From Narthecium ossifragum (Eukaryota > Streptophyta > Magnoliopsida > Dioscoreales > Nartheciaceae): DNA of 64,000 nt. Positions 24,001-32,724 of the stretch are shown here, piece by piece. Numbering within the stretch: the stretch's first letter is position 1; each line of letters begins with the position of its first letter. The stretch is taken from the NCBI GenBank assembly GCA_963920575.1, contig OY986967.1, forward strand, positions 21,283,648-21,347,647, written 5' to 3'. The notes below the pieces were generated by a model. The model was not told the origin of the DNA and made no database searches. It worked only from the letters and a program-made list of their open reading frames with translations. Position numbers and translations under genes: made by a program.

Positions 24001-26252
24001 GGGCGGAGGGGTCGTGCGATTAGCTTGGTTTTTTTTCATATATACTTATAAGGATTATCGTGCCGGTGGCATGGAGTTTTAAACTAAGTGGAAAACCATT
24101 GGAATATATCTTCATTCAGAAATAAGGAGTGCATAAATGCCGACAAGTATCACATATATGGTCGGCAGGGGGTTGTAACCATGCTTTAGTGGTGGTTAGC
24201 TGCATACGGTTTAAGCTTACGACCCCAAACCGGATGACCAAGCTGCACCAAGCTCGGTCTTGAGCTTGGTTTAAAAAGCAACAAACCAAGGCATCATCTT
24301 CTTGGTTTGGCAAAAGAAGAAGCCCGAAAAGCTCGTTCGGATGCGAGATCTGAGCTCTTTATGGGCAACTCAACTCATATTTGGCCATGCGGCTGGGTAG
24401 GTTGTTTGATCATCACATTTAAAACTAGCGCCATTTTTATTGGAGCTAAAATGATTAGCAAGATTAAGGGTTGCAGTGCTGGCCAGCATTGACATGATCT
24501 GTGCCAAAATGATAATGTCAACTGAGGAAGGGGGAGGATGGGAGAGGATGGGAGAGAAGGAGAGTAGCCTAGGAAAGACAAGGTGAAAAGCAGAGAGAGG
24601 ACCTGGGTCAGGGCCGTTCACTGACACAGCAATCCTTGCCCTTCACCACTAAAAATTTGACAACCTGGGTCAGGGCCGTTCACTGACACAGCAATCCTTG
24701 CCCTTCACCACTAAAAATTTGACAGTAGTGTGCTCAATGGTCAGATATGCATCCAGGTTAGAATTTGCGTTCTTTGGTGTTGTGACTTGCAAATTATGAT
24801 GTACTTTTGAGAAAATCTTTGCATGCTAGATAAGTAGATAATGATGGTGTAGGGACATGAAAAATAAATGGTATAACAAGTTGTTAACAAATTTAAATGA
24901 TATACTTGTCTTCAGCTCTTTGTTACTTTCTTGACTAATGTAAATAATATGCTTATCTTCATCCATTCGTTACTTTTTTGAAGTCAATAAGGATAACTGA
25001 TATGCTTGAAACATTGATTTTTAAGCTTGATATACTACTAACACGTTGTTCTCTTATGAAGATATCGAATAAATTTCTGACGTTTCTAACAGATTTGTAA
25101 AAAAAAATTGTCGAGCTACACAATCGCTTACATTTATTAGATATAACTGGTTGTTATAACATAAGCAACAGGATTTAGATTGCATCTGACGTATACGCTC
25201 CATACTTATTGTGACAGGTTTACTTAGATCCTTCAGTTTCTGAGAGCAATGAGGTCAAATCTGATATTAACTATGTAAGAGAACAAGGCAGCAAACCAGC
25301 TTATTATGTGGCCCTAGGTTCAGATAACTCTTGGTATCTCTTCACAGAGAAGTGGGTAAAGATGATATTCAAGACCGGCCTTCCTAATGTTTCTTTAGCT
25401 AGTGATGATCTGCTACCACGTGAAGCATTGTCAAATCTCCTCGTGAAGGCAAAATTGCAGTGGGAAGTGCTTGCTGATTCTGAATTTGGCCCATTATGCT
25501 GCATGGAAGGTACCATTGAAACATGGTCATGGAGTTTGAATGTGCCAGTTTTAAGCAGTCTGTCTGAAGAAGATGAGGTTTGTCTCATATTTGTACTGTT
25601 CACTTCAGTGCCCACTTCTAATCTTCTAATATCAAGAACTAGTCAACAGCTTTCGATTTGTTTGTAATTAGGATTGTCGGGAACAATTAATATCTTGCAT
25701 TTACACAAATGATTTTAAAGAGTATGGAGCACACCTATCAAAGAAAATGATTCATGAGTTTAGACATCTAACTAAAGATAATTTGTTAGTTCATAGTGAA
25801 AACAAATGTGTATGGTAGATAATTTTTGTGCCTGATGCACAAATTGTGAAGGTTTATACATAAATACATATTTGCTTGGATTCTGCAGTAAAAATTCCGT
25901 TACAAATGTTAAAAGGCTGTTTTATTAGTTTTTATAGACATGGGTTGTATTTGGCAGTTCCTGATTTACTTTGGAGCCCAGTGATAATATTGAAAAACAT
26001 TTTAGTCTTTTCTAGGTGAGACATTGGTCTGAGGAATATCAAGAAGCTGTTGAATGTTACAAGGAGCAAAGACGTAAAGTATCACGCTTGAGGAAAAAGA
26101 TCACAAACACTGCAGGATTTAAAGAGTATAAGAAAATCATAGATCTAACCAACTTTACCAAGGAAAAGATTCAACGGCTACAAGCTCGATCTGACCGTCT
26201 AACCAGGCGTATCGAGCAGATTGAGCCATCTGGTTGGAAGGAATTCCTACAG
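3040..26252 (+). CDS. ISE2: ISE2-type DExH-box RNA helicase, chloroplastic (3' end missing)
   Basis: This is an Ski2-like ATP-dependent RNA helicase of plastids (DExH15, INCREASED SIZE EXCLUSION LIMIT 2), involved in chloroplast RNA processing and plasmodesmal control. Exons: 3040-3516, 8118-8293, 12788-12901, 14483-14591, 14677-14763, 15293-15411, 16957-17134, 17312-17911, 17985-18263, 22080-22286, 25218-25577, 26016-26252. All junctions are GT-AG and the phases close, giving 981 codons. Residues 1-50 are Ser/Phe/Pro-rich, like a transit peptide, and about 77-111 are very acidic. Helicase motifs: APTSSGKT (~176-183), DEVH (~275-278), SAT (~306-308), QMAGRAGRRG (~564-573). The Arabidopsis protein is about 1,170 residues, so ~190 C-terminal residues, including part of the DSHCT region, are absent. 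Exon 12 ends IEQIEPSGWKEFLQ with a normal donor, so the gene was meant to continue. Confidence 0.93.
3517..8117 (+). other. ISE2 intron 1
   Basis: A 4.6-kb intron. Its central 1.8 kb is a solo LTR (5188-7007). The rest is AT-rich with no supportable gene. Around 4752-4880 the string AAGGATTTCCATTTCAC occurs twice, about 110 bp apart, in a GGCAC/CCGGC-rich segment. It resembles the termini of the hAT family at 15718 and 20708 and may be a decayed copy. Confidence 0.7.
5188..7007 (+). mobile_element. Solo LTR, 1,820 bp, in ISE2 intron 1
   Basis: The sequence starts TGTAAAATCCCGG and ends CGGGTCGTTACA. It is flanked on both sides by the 5-bp direct repeat GATGG (5183-5187 and 7008-7012). TG...CA ends plus a 5-bp duplication are diagnostic of LTR-retrotransposon integration. 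No gag, pol, primer-binding site or second LTR is inside, so this is a solo LTR. The CGGGTCGTTACA-type end and a CCGTGGCTGGGCAGC block near 6295 resemble the LTRs at 41431 and 56081, suggesting Ty3/gypsy. That placement is inference. Confidence 0.85.
9540..9558 (+). repeat. Poly-G homopolymer run
   Basis: A run of about eighteen G residues lies inside the 9379-11556 element. Such runs are prone to length errors in assemblies, so reading frames across it are unreliable. Confidence 0.8.
9977..10129 (+). pseudogene. Calmodulin-like (CML) EF-hand fragment
   Basis: In one frame the segment reads LELGEVLLCLVHEKSTAAH, then EGTVKVADCDGDGFIDFDEF. The second part contains a complete 12-residue EF-hand calcium loop, D-C-D-G-D-G-F-I-D-F-D-E, starting at about 10061. 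The preceding part matches the end of a helix and linker typical of plant CML proteins. A functional CML has two or four EF-hands; only one is left, with no partner hand and a drift to unrelated sequence after NKGS. High GC and its position inside an inverted-repeat-bounded element suggest a captured gene piece rather than a host gene. Confidence 0.7.
11215..11520 (+). repeat. Tandem AGTAGGGATAAAG / GATTGGTTGAAAA repeats
   Basis: Variants of AGTAGGGATAAAG and TGATTGGTTGAAAAG alternate about six to eight times near the right end of the 9379-11556 element. GGGATAA repeats also occur near its left end in both orientations. These are subterminal repeats of the transposon. Confidence 0.7.
13842..14027 (+). 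pseudogene. Retrotransposon gag-like fragment in ISE2 intron 3
   Basis: The reading FLGGLNEDVANIIRMFKLRT, then LEDNIKLARMREDQLNK, resembles the gag region of Ty3/gypsy-type elements, where a short GL-x-E-x(n)-P/V-R-M motif precedes a helix with A-x-x-x-E-E/D. It is only 61 codons long with no protease or RT alongside. The match is weak to moderate and made by eye. Confidence 0.4.
14307..14318 (+). other. Retroelement primer-binding site (initiator tRNA-Met type)
   Basis: TGGTATCAGAGC is the standard plant LTR-retrotransposon primer-binding site complementary to initiator tRNA-Met. It follows a CTGCAAGTGGAGATCTTTT-like LTR end ending near 14303. It shows that a decayed LTR element occupies ISE2 intron 3. 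Confidence 0.7.
15718..16529. mobile_element. Non-autonomous hAT-type element, copy 2, ISE2 intron 6
   Basis: Starts CAAGGATTTTCTTACC and ends TATGGCAATCCATG, flanked by the exact 8-bp duplication GTGTTAAG (15710-15717 and 16530-16537). The ends are rich in GTACCGGCCGGTA palindromes. The centre holds GA-rich then CT-rich tracts and an AT segment with TAACGGGTT, shared with copy 1. No transposase is present. Confidence 0.8.
18484..18911. mobile_element. TTCGG-rich hAT-type MITE, ISE2 intron 9
   Basis: The 428-bp element has inverted ends TAGGGGTGAG and CTCACCCCTA and exact 8-bp duplications CTTTGGAG (18476-18483, 18912-18919). The interior is made of TTCGG/CCGAA pentamers in both orientations, so it can fold on itself. 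A TA-G-N-G terminus and 8-bp target duplication fit hAT. It is non-coding. Confidence 0.88.
19019..20285. mobile_element. Solo LTR, 1,267 bp, ISE2 intron 9
   Basis: Starts TGATACGAGCGG and ends CGACTCGTATCA, with the 5-bp duplication TCTAG on both sides (19014-19018, 20286-20290). It is TG...CA bounded and has no internal domain. The outer ~9 bp are inverted (TGATACGAG / CTCGTATCA). The left part repeats TGATT(T/G)GG(A/C)T-like words, and the middle is GC-rich. Confidence 0.82.
20708..21349. mobile_element. Non-autonomous hAT-type element, copy 3, ISE2 intron 9
   Basis: Starts CATGGATTTCCATACCGGC and ends CCGGTATGGAAATCCTTG, flanked by exact CTATCAAG (20700-20707, 21350-21357). The inverted ends match over about 16 bp. 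GTACCGGCCGGTA palindromes sit near both ends. It is a relative of the elements at 814 and 15718. Confidence 0.85.
21358..22079 (+). repeat. Diverged direct repeat in ISE2 intron 9
   Basis: The segments at about 21400-21600 and 21640-21850 share TATGGAGAAAAATCTT, the word ACCTCATGGTGGCTAGG or close variants, and GATATATAGGTATG in the same order. This is a two-copy direct repeat of roughly 230 bp. No coding potential is seen before exon 10. Confidence 0.6.
22585..23877. mobile_element. Solo LTR, 1,293 bp, ISE2 intron 10
   Basis: Starts TGTCACCGGGTTACGC and ends CAAGGCCCTGACA, flanked by the 5-bp duplication GATAG (22580-22584, 23878-23882). TG...CA ends without internal genes mark a solo LTR. 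The interval 23490-23660 is very CG-rich (many GCGCG), unlike the rest of the intron. Confidence 0.82.
24601..24724 (+). repeat. Exact 62-bp tandem duplication
   Basis: The 62-bp unit beginning ACCTGGGTCAGGGCC and ending AAAAATTTGACA occurs twice, back to back, without a difference I can see. It lies in ISE2 intron 10. Identity implies a recent event or an assembly artefact. Confidence 0.9.
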
Positions 26253-28236
26253 GTATGATCTTTGTATTAATAATTTGTCGGTGGGCATTCAGTACCCTTT
26301 CTTTCTATAGTATCTTTTTATGTACTAATAAGAGATAGAGGAATAAGTATCTTCATTGATTTCATGTATAGAATGTGTATTGTATTCTGTCCTTGAAGTT
26401 TTCAATTTTGATATCAGAAGCATTATCTAAGATGGATATCATATTCGATCATCTTTTAATGTTTTCTTTTAGATATCAATGGCCTGTGCTTAAGTTTCCA
26501 CAGATTAGAGAAGATGCAATGGATGGACCTTGAAGAGCAATGGAGGGATAATTTGCATTTAGGAAGTGTGATGAACTAGTATCCTCTTATCCTTTTGTTT
26601 CAATAGGATTAGCATATGCACAGCAGTTCTCTATCCTAATGGCAGGAGTTGAATCCCGTGTAATAATACTAAAGATGGATTTTGAATGTTGATGCTCATC
26701 CGAATCCTTATAGTGAACTGAACTAAAATGCTCACCGAGTTGCTCAATGACAGACGTTCTTTACATGTTTGTGTTGACTGCAAATTGCTTAGTGAACATA
26801 AAAACTACATATCAAGGAGATCAGATCTCATAGACAAAGTCTGTTACTCGCTGCCAATTTGTTAAAATAATCCGTCTCTTTCTATAGTTGTAGTATATCA
26901 CTAGATGCCGGTTGGGCTCCATAATGCTGATTATCAACTGCTGTAAATATAATATTGTCAGTATTAAATTCTTGAGCTCCTTAAAGAAACCTGCCTCAAA
27001 TTATCATCGTATAAAGTTCTTCATGGTTTGAGGATGAATCAGAAAAGTAAGTTTTATCTATGTAGACTTTGCTATGCTAAAATCAAGGTAGTTTAAGTGG
27101 CAGAGATAGTAGCATTGAGATCATATTTGTTATGTCAGTCTTGTGGAAGAGTTCTGGTTTGCATTCCCTATTTCTGACTAAAATATGAGAGTATTCTTTA
27201 TGTTTCCTATTTATTCAATGTCTACCTCTTAAGTTTTCTTGGTTATGTCAATTCTGGGACACAGTTCTGATTCACATTCATCAGTTCTGTAGTTTTCTTT
27301 AAAAACTTTTAAATTTAAAAATTAGAGAAAACTATTTCAAAATTTCCTATTTAGTTTCCAACTTTCTCCTTTACACTCTTCATTGATGTCAATTGGCCGT
27401 TGCTGACATCGGTGCCTCGTCTCTTGGTTTTCTGCCTCCATGCTTTTTACCCAAAGGGTGTATTGAGTGTTCCTCTGTCTTGGCTAATAAGCTTATTCAC
27501 CGGCTCCTGGTTGTTACTACAACTTTGTGGATTATCTTAACCTTTATCCATGGCCATCATAGCACTTCTCAAGCTATAATTGACAAATGTTGCTTTCAAG
27601 GTCTGCACGAATAATTGGTTCCTTCAAATTAAACCAATCCCTACCATTGTTTTCCGCATGGGAATATGCATATAATCTTCCCTACATTTTCATCCAATGG
27701 GGTTATGTTATTTAATCCTCGTGCCTCCTCTATGTCAAACAAGTGAATTCCATGACCGTACACAATTTGTGCCGACACTCCTTTGAAGACTTATTTTAAA
27801 CTTCTAATAAATTCTTCATTACTAACTTTTTGAATATCTTTCTTGAATAATGTTTGGAAATATTCATGGTTTTAAATGCAGCTAGCATGTGTTGTGCCCA
27901 CTTCTAGTCGGCACTCGGGTCTGTATTTCAGCACCAATCGGTAAAGTCCGTGCCGAGACTATATTTGCCCATTTCTAGTCAGCACAGTCCATGTGGACCG
28001 GCATTTAAGAGAAGACTTTGGAAATATCATTTCCCTTTTTGATCGGTATCGCCTCTCTGGGTGGAATCTATTTTTGGTCCTCCTGTTTGGCTTTCTTTAA
28101 TCTATTGGATTCATGGTCTTATTCAGTCTCTGCCACACTTGAAAAGATCTTGTTCCTTGATCGTTTCTTCACCCATGACTACTATCATCAGGTTTTTAGT
28201 TGAATGTACTTTCTGTTTTCTCCTTAATCTACTATT
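26253..28236 (+). other. Start of ISE2 intron 12, up to assembly gap
   Basis: After the exon-12 donor at 26253, about 2 kb of AT-rich sequence runs into the N gap. I find no segment resembling the expected C-terminal exons of ISE2. One TTTTAG acceptor-like site at 26472 would continue the frame as I-S-M-A-C-A and then stop; it shares only the first two residues with the expected next exon. Around 27880-28015 a GGCACTCGG/CCGGC-bearing stretch may be repeat-derived. Confidence 0.55.
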
Positions 28237-28436
28237 NNNNNNNNNNNNNNNNNNNNNNNNNNNNNNNNNNNNNNNNNNNNNNNNNNNNNNNNNNNNNNNN
28301 NNNNNNNNNNNNNNNNNNNNNNNNNNNNNNNNNNNNNNNNNNNNNNNNNNNNNNNNNNNNNNNNNNNNNNNNNNNNNNNNNNNNNNNNNNNNNNNNNNNN
28401 NNNNNNNNNNNNNNNNNNNNNNNNNNNNNNNNNNNN
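28237..28436. other. Assembly gap (200 N)
   Basis: Exactly 200 N residues. A round number suggests a placeholder of unknown true length. It lies where the missing 3' end of ISE2 would be expected. Confidence 0.99.
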
Positions 28437-29316
28437 ACACAAAAACCAAGCTCACATATAACCATCCGCTCCCTATGAGCGTACCTCCAAGTCATTTCAC
28501 ATAGACATAAACATGGTATAACAACCATCCACGCCCTCCATGGGCTCTCTAGCATTCCATTATTCTAAAGCAAACCAACAATACGAGATATCCAAACTGT
28601 ACATGCTAAAAGCAAAGCATTTCACATATAGGAAAACCAAACCATCCATGCTATCAACCAAACATACTAACAACCATGTATGCCTCTACAAGGCTAAACA
28701 TCCAAGCTATGCATTCAATTACACATTCAACAACGGCACACATTCAGCCTACTTATACTAGACATTCCCAAGGACATGACTCTTCCGGTTCACCCACAAG
28801 CTTACGTAAGGCTCGGCCAATAGGGCCTAATAGATATAGTGCATATATATAACATGCATCAATTTGACATAAAAACTCCAACTTGCATAAAATTTAGCAA
28901 TTAACTAAACATTCGATAAGTATCCTGTAAATACCCCAAAGTCTATGAAAAACTAGTATGCTAATTCAATTCATTAATACTGGAATCATACCCAAAAATT
29001 GGATCGAAAGAATCTTCAAAAATCAATAAAAACCAACCCAAGTAAACCTGCTCTATCAGTTCCGATGGATCCTGATCCATCCCAACTGGTCTGGCATAGC
29101 CAGTCTTCTATCTTTGAGTTTGGGATCGATCCCAATCCCAATCCCAATCCCAATCCAGTTGGAATCGATCCCATGCTGGTCGATAAGGAAAATCTCGATG
29201 AAAAAGCGAACAAATCTCTATCAAACAATGTCGGAATGCGATGAAACTTGAAGCATAACAAATCTAAACATAACTAAGTATACTAGTGGTGAGGATTCCA
29301 CAAAAAAAACCCCAAT
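28437..29316. other. Noncoding DNA right of gap
   Basis: AT-rich sequence with many ACCA/CCAT words and no conserved reading frame. A short CCCAAT hexamer repeat occurs at 29131-29156. I see no ISE2 exon here. Confidence 0.5.
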
Positions 29317-29322
29317 CCAAAC

Positions 29323-29826
29323 TATAATGGATTGAAGCAAACTTCAAGACAGTTGTACTCAAAACTATCACAAGCTTTGCTAAAGTATGGCTTTGAACAG
29401 TCCAAATCAGATCGCTCTTTATTCATATACAAGTCCGATTCCATTTTCTTGGCACTTTTAGTTTATGTCGATGATATCATATTCGCCAGTGATGATATGA
29501 ATGATATTGCTCGATTGAAAGCATTCTTAAATGAGCAATTCAAAATCAAAGATATGGGGGAATTGAAGTATTTTCTGAGAATTGATGTAGCACGTTGTAA
29601 ACGAGGTATTTGCTTATCACAAAGGAAGTATGCTCTTGAAATCTTAGAAGAAGTTCGTTATTTGAGTTGTAAATCAATTGATTTTCCCATGGAGACAAAC
29701 TTGAAGCTGCAGAATACTGATGAAGACCTACTCACTGACCGAACCAGCTATAGAAGATTGATTGGAAAACTTCTATATTTGACTACATCAAGGCCTGACA
29801 TTTCTTATTGTGTTGGTAAGCTTAGT
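29323..29826 (+). pseudogene. Ty1/copia reverse-transcriptase fragment
   Basis: The frame reads NGLKQTSRQLYSKLSQALLK, then SDRSLFIYKSDSIFLALLVY followed by VDDIIFASDD, with the YVDD catalytic box. It continues with KDMGELKYFL, YALEILEE, FPMETNLKLQ and YRRLIGKLLYLTTSRPDISY. This is the thumb/connection part of a plant copia polyprotein. The N-terminal RT, integrase and RNase H are missing. It stops abruptly after GKLSQ at an inverted repeat (29815-29862). Downstream, 29883 onward starts TGTTAG and has AATAAAAGG near 30028, like a copia LTR, ending perhaps near 30110. Confidence 0.85.
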
Positions 29827-29862
29827 CAGTCCATGGATACATGGACTGACTAAGTTTACCAA
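29815..29862. repeat. Perfect-arm hairpin at the copia breakpoint
   Basis: GGTAAGCTTAGTCAGTCCATG is followed after a few bases by its near reverse complement, with one mismatch (AAGCTT versus AAGTTT). The left arm is copia coding sequence, so the right arm is a fold-back copy made at the break. Confidence 0.85.
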
Positions 29863-30236
29863 TTTCATAATCTGTTGCACAATGTTAGAAGAATTAAATG
29901 GACGCATGGTTTATATATAGTCTTTTTGTTATTTTGCAAAGCTATGTAGGAGGCCCACACGTGGAGTTGGTTTGAATATTTTATTTCAAATGTATATAAC
30001 TACAGATGTAAGGGCTTGGTCAAATGAATAAAAGGTTTTCTCATTCCTTCCATTTTTCTTTGCTGGTCTCTCCTCCATCGATGAAGTTGAAGCTATAGTT
30101 TTCACATAGTCGCATCTATTTTTGGCTAGTTTCTCTAGACAATCTCATATAGTTGATTGTAAATATTTGTACAAAAGTAAGGGGGCATTGGATGCATCAC
30201 GACTTTGTGTGTAGTGATGCATTGATCGAGTGTTAT

Positions 30237-30460
30237 TTATCCCATACCATCATTTCCGATGTACTATCATATCAATAGTTCATATCTTTTGAATCTCATC
30301 TAAGGATCTACATCTTTAGCATTTGAATTACCGTCAGTATTTTATTAAATCACCGTCAGTATTTTATTAGTGATCTGAATTATTGGATGAGAATCAAACA
30401 AATTTAAACCACCGGTACAATGATATGAGAAACGTGATGGTACGACGAGGTAAACAGCTT
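30237..30460. repeat. Possible MITE with long imperfect inverted repeats
   Basis: The left side CCATACCATCATTTCC ... ATCATATCA mirrors the right side TGATATGAGAAACGTGATGG. TCTCATC near 30296 mirrors GATGAGA near 30386. The centre has ACCGTCAGTATTTTATTA twice. I could not fix ends or a target duplication. Confidence 0.35.
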
Positions 30461-32724
30461 CTCTTCTCCTCTCACGATTGTCGATGCTTTAGCCAAGCAA
30501 GCCATCCTCGCGGCGTTGTGGATCGATGACCGCCCTTTCGTCACATGCTTCTCGAAGCTTCAATGAGGACAGCATCAGCAAGAATTGACGACTTCTACCA
30601 TTTATTCTTGGAAAAAAGAGCTCCTATAGCACATGTACGTACACCAAGTACGTCACGCATGGATCGGTAGATGGTGTACAACAAAGACCCAGCTTTGGAG
30701 CGAGCATTCCCACTGACCTCTTCCAGGTCTTAACCAACCACTAATCAAGAACGCAGGAAAAGGAGAAGCTAATGCCCTGTTTGGAGAAGGATATACTCAT
30801 GTACGGGTTTCTCTATCTTATTGCAATAAAATCTACTTTTGATTAGAAAATATTTGCACTTCCACGTCAACTCCACCGCCCTTTTAAATAAATAAGACCA
30901 TTATACTTTTCTGTCTACCAAAATTACGTAAGAAAGCGAGCATTTTACAAATCACTCCTGCCTAAGCATAGTGCATCCGCCGCATCACACATCAGCCTCA
31001 CTTTCCATTATCTTTGAGAATATATTACTTTCCTATTTCAAGACTTCCCTGTGCCAGTTTTCCTAAATCACTCCCCACATTACTAAAATATTGATTCTCC
31101 AAACCTTTTTTACTTATCATATTTTTCATTTATTAATTTAACAGTCATAAAATTATAGTAATTAAACATTATATTCTATTTTTAATGTTTGAGATATATT
31201 TATACTACAATGTATTATAAAATATATAATATATAATTTTATCTCAATAGTTCGATTAATATGTATTTATATTAGAATATACCCAAGTATTATTATGTAT
31301 TTTATGCTTAAATTTGTGATATATTTATATCAGAATATATTATAGAAAATATAATATGGAGTTGTTGGAATTCATTATATTAAAACCTATTATAAAATTA
31401 TTTGAGATATATATTCTTCTATTTCCTATTTAAAAAGACATATAATGGATGAAATAAATTAAATTCATACTTTTAATAAAAGACGATCTCAATTATTTTA
31501 ATATTAAAAAATTAGGGAGATGAATAACGCTCTTTCCTATTATAAAGAATGCTAAGGGAAGCTGATACATCACCATCACCATTACCATTTTTATTGATTT
31601 CTCTAAATTTACTTCCCTATTATAAGGAAAGGCACCCTTTGAGGTGACTGATGCGGCTGCCCTCTTATAGCGTGCAGATCATACTTCCCCTCAGATAGAT
31701 TAGGCATTAACGAAACTAATAACTCGACTCTTTATTTTAGTTATTTTCCCACTCTGGTTTTTATCTTCACGTCTTTCCCTTCGCCTATCTTCCTTACACA
31801 GAGGCCCCAGTTACTGTCAGCGAAACCGTGTTTCATGTCACCATTTCCATTCTTCGTCTCTCTGCTGCTCATGGTGGTGGGTTTGGACAAACACCTGGCC
31901 ATTGTCAAGTTCTTTGTCCCCGAATGAGAATAAGTGATTCTCTCTCCTCCTATCTTAACATTTTCTCCCTCCAACTCTATGAGATCCTAGCCATCAATCA
32001 TAAAACAACGGCTGAGATTGAGTATTACAAAATTGACTTGAAGTTCATTCTTTGGTGCCCCTACCAACCAACCATACTTTAAAACTGCAATTGCTGGCTA
32101 ATCATGCGGAAACTCTTAATTAAACTATCTGAACAGTTTCAAAGAGCCAAAACTAGCTCTTTCATAATAGTATAGCCACTGAACCAGGCACATAAGCACT
32201 TGCGGCCTTCACTAATAAACAAGTGAGTTTGTACAAATACCATCAGGATCTGCATCAAGTTCGTGTCAATATTAAATGGAATAAGAAACTAAGATTGCAC
32301 TTTCCACTCTCCTCGCGATATAATCAACAAATATGAGTGACGACCGACCAACGGGCATCACAAAAGTAGAGCGTTCTAGTAGTATATTTTGAAACAATAG
32401 CAAAACCAAGATTATAATCTCAAGGATTGATCATGGAAAGACACCATGGAAGTGTGAATTATAAACCCACAAAGACAACAGTTTGGGGGGGGGGGGGGGT
32501 ACTTCAGCAGATGATTTTGGCATTAAAATCACCTAGCATACTATCTAGACTTGACAAAAAAAAAATGCAATAGATGTTACGTAATGAAACATGCTCCACC
32601 TCGAATCTGAGCACATTTCTATACAAGTAAAACAGCCGAGACGAACATAAACTGTTCAAAAATTGTGCCCCACCTTATTTCACATAAATGACAAAAATTC
32701 CTTTGCAGATATGCAGGGATTGCT
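30461..32724. other. Intergenic AT-rich DNA downstream of PDHA1
   Basis: No gene seen. 31100-31560 is very AT-rich, with repeated TATTATAAAATAT-like words. A poly-G run of about 14 occurs near 32485. The last few hundred bases before 32725 would carry the PDHA1 3' UTR. Confidence 0.5.

Noticed and set aside
26472..26490. Possible 13th ISE2 exon reading I-S-M-A-C-A-stop after a TTTTAG acceptor
   Set aside because: Only two residues match the expected continuation and the frame ends at once; chance is more likely than a real terminal exon.
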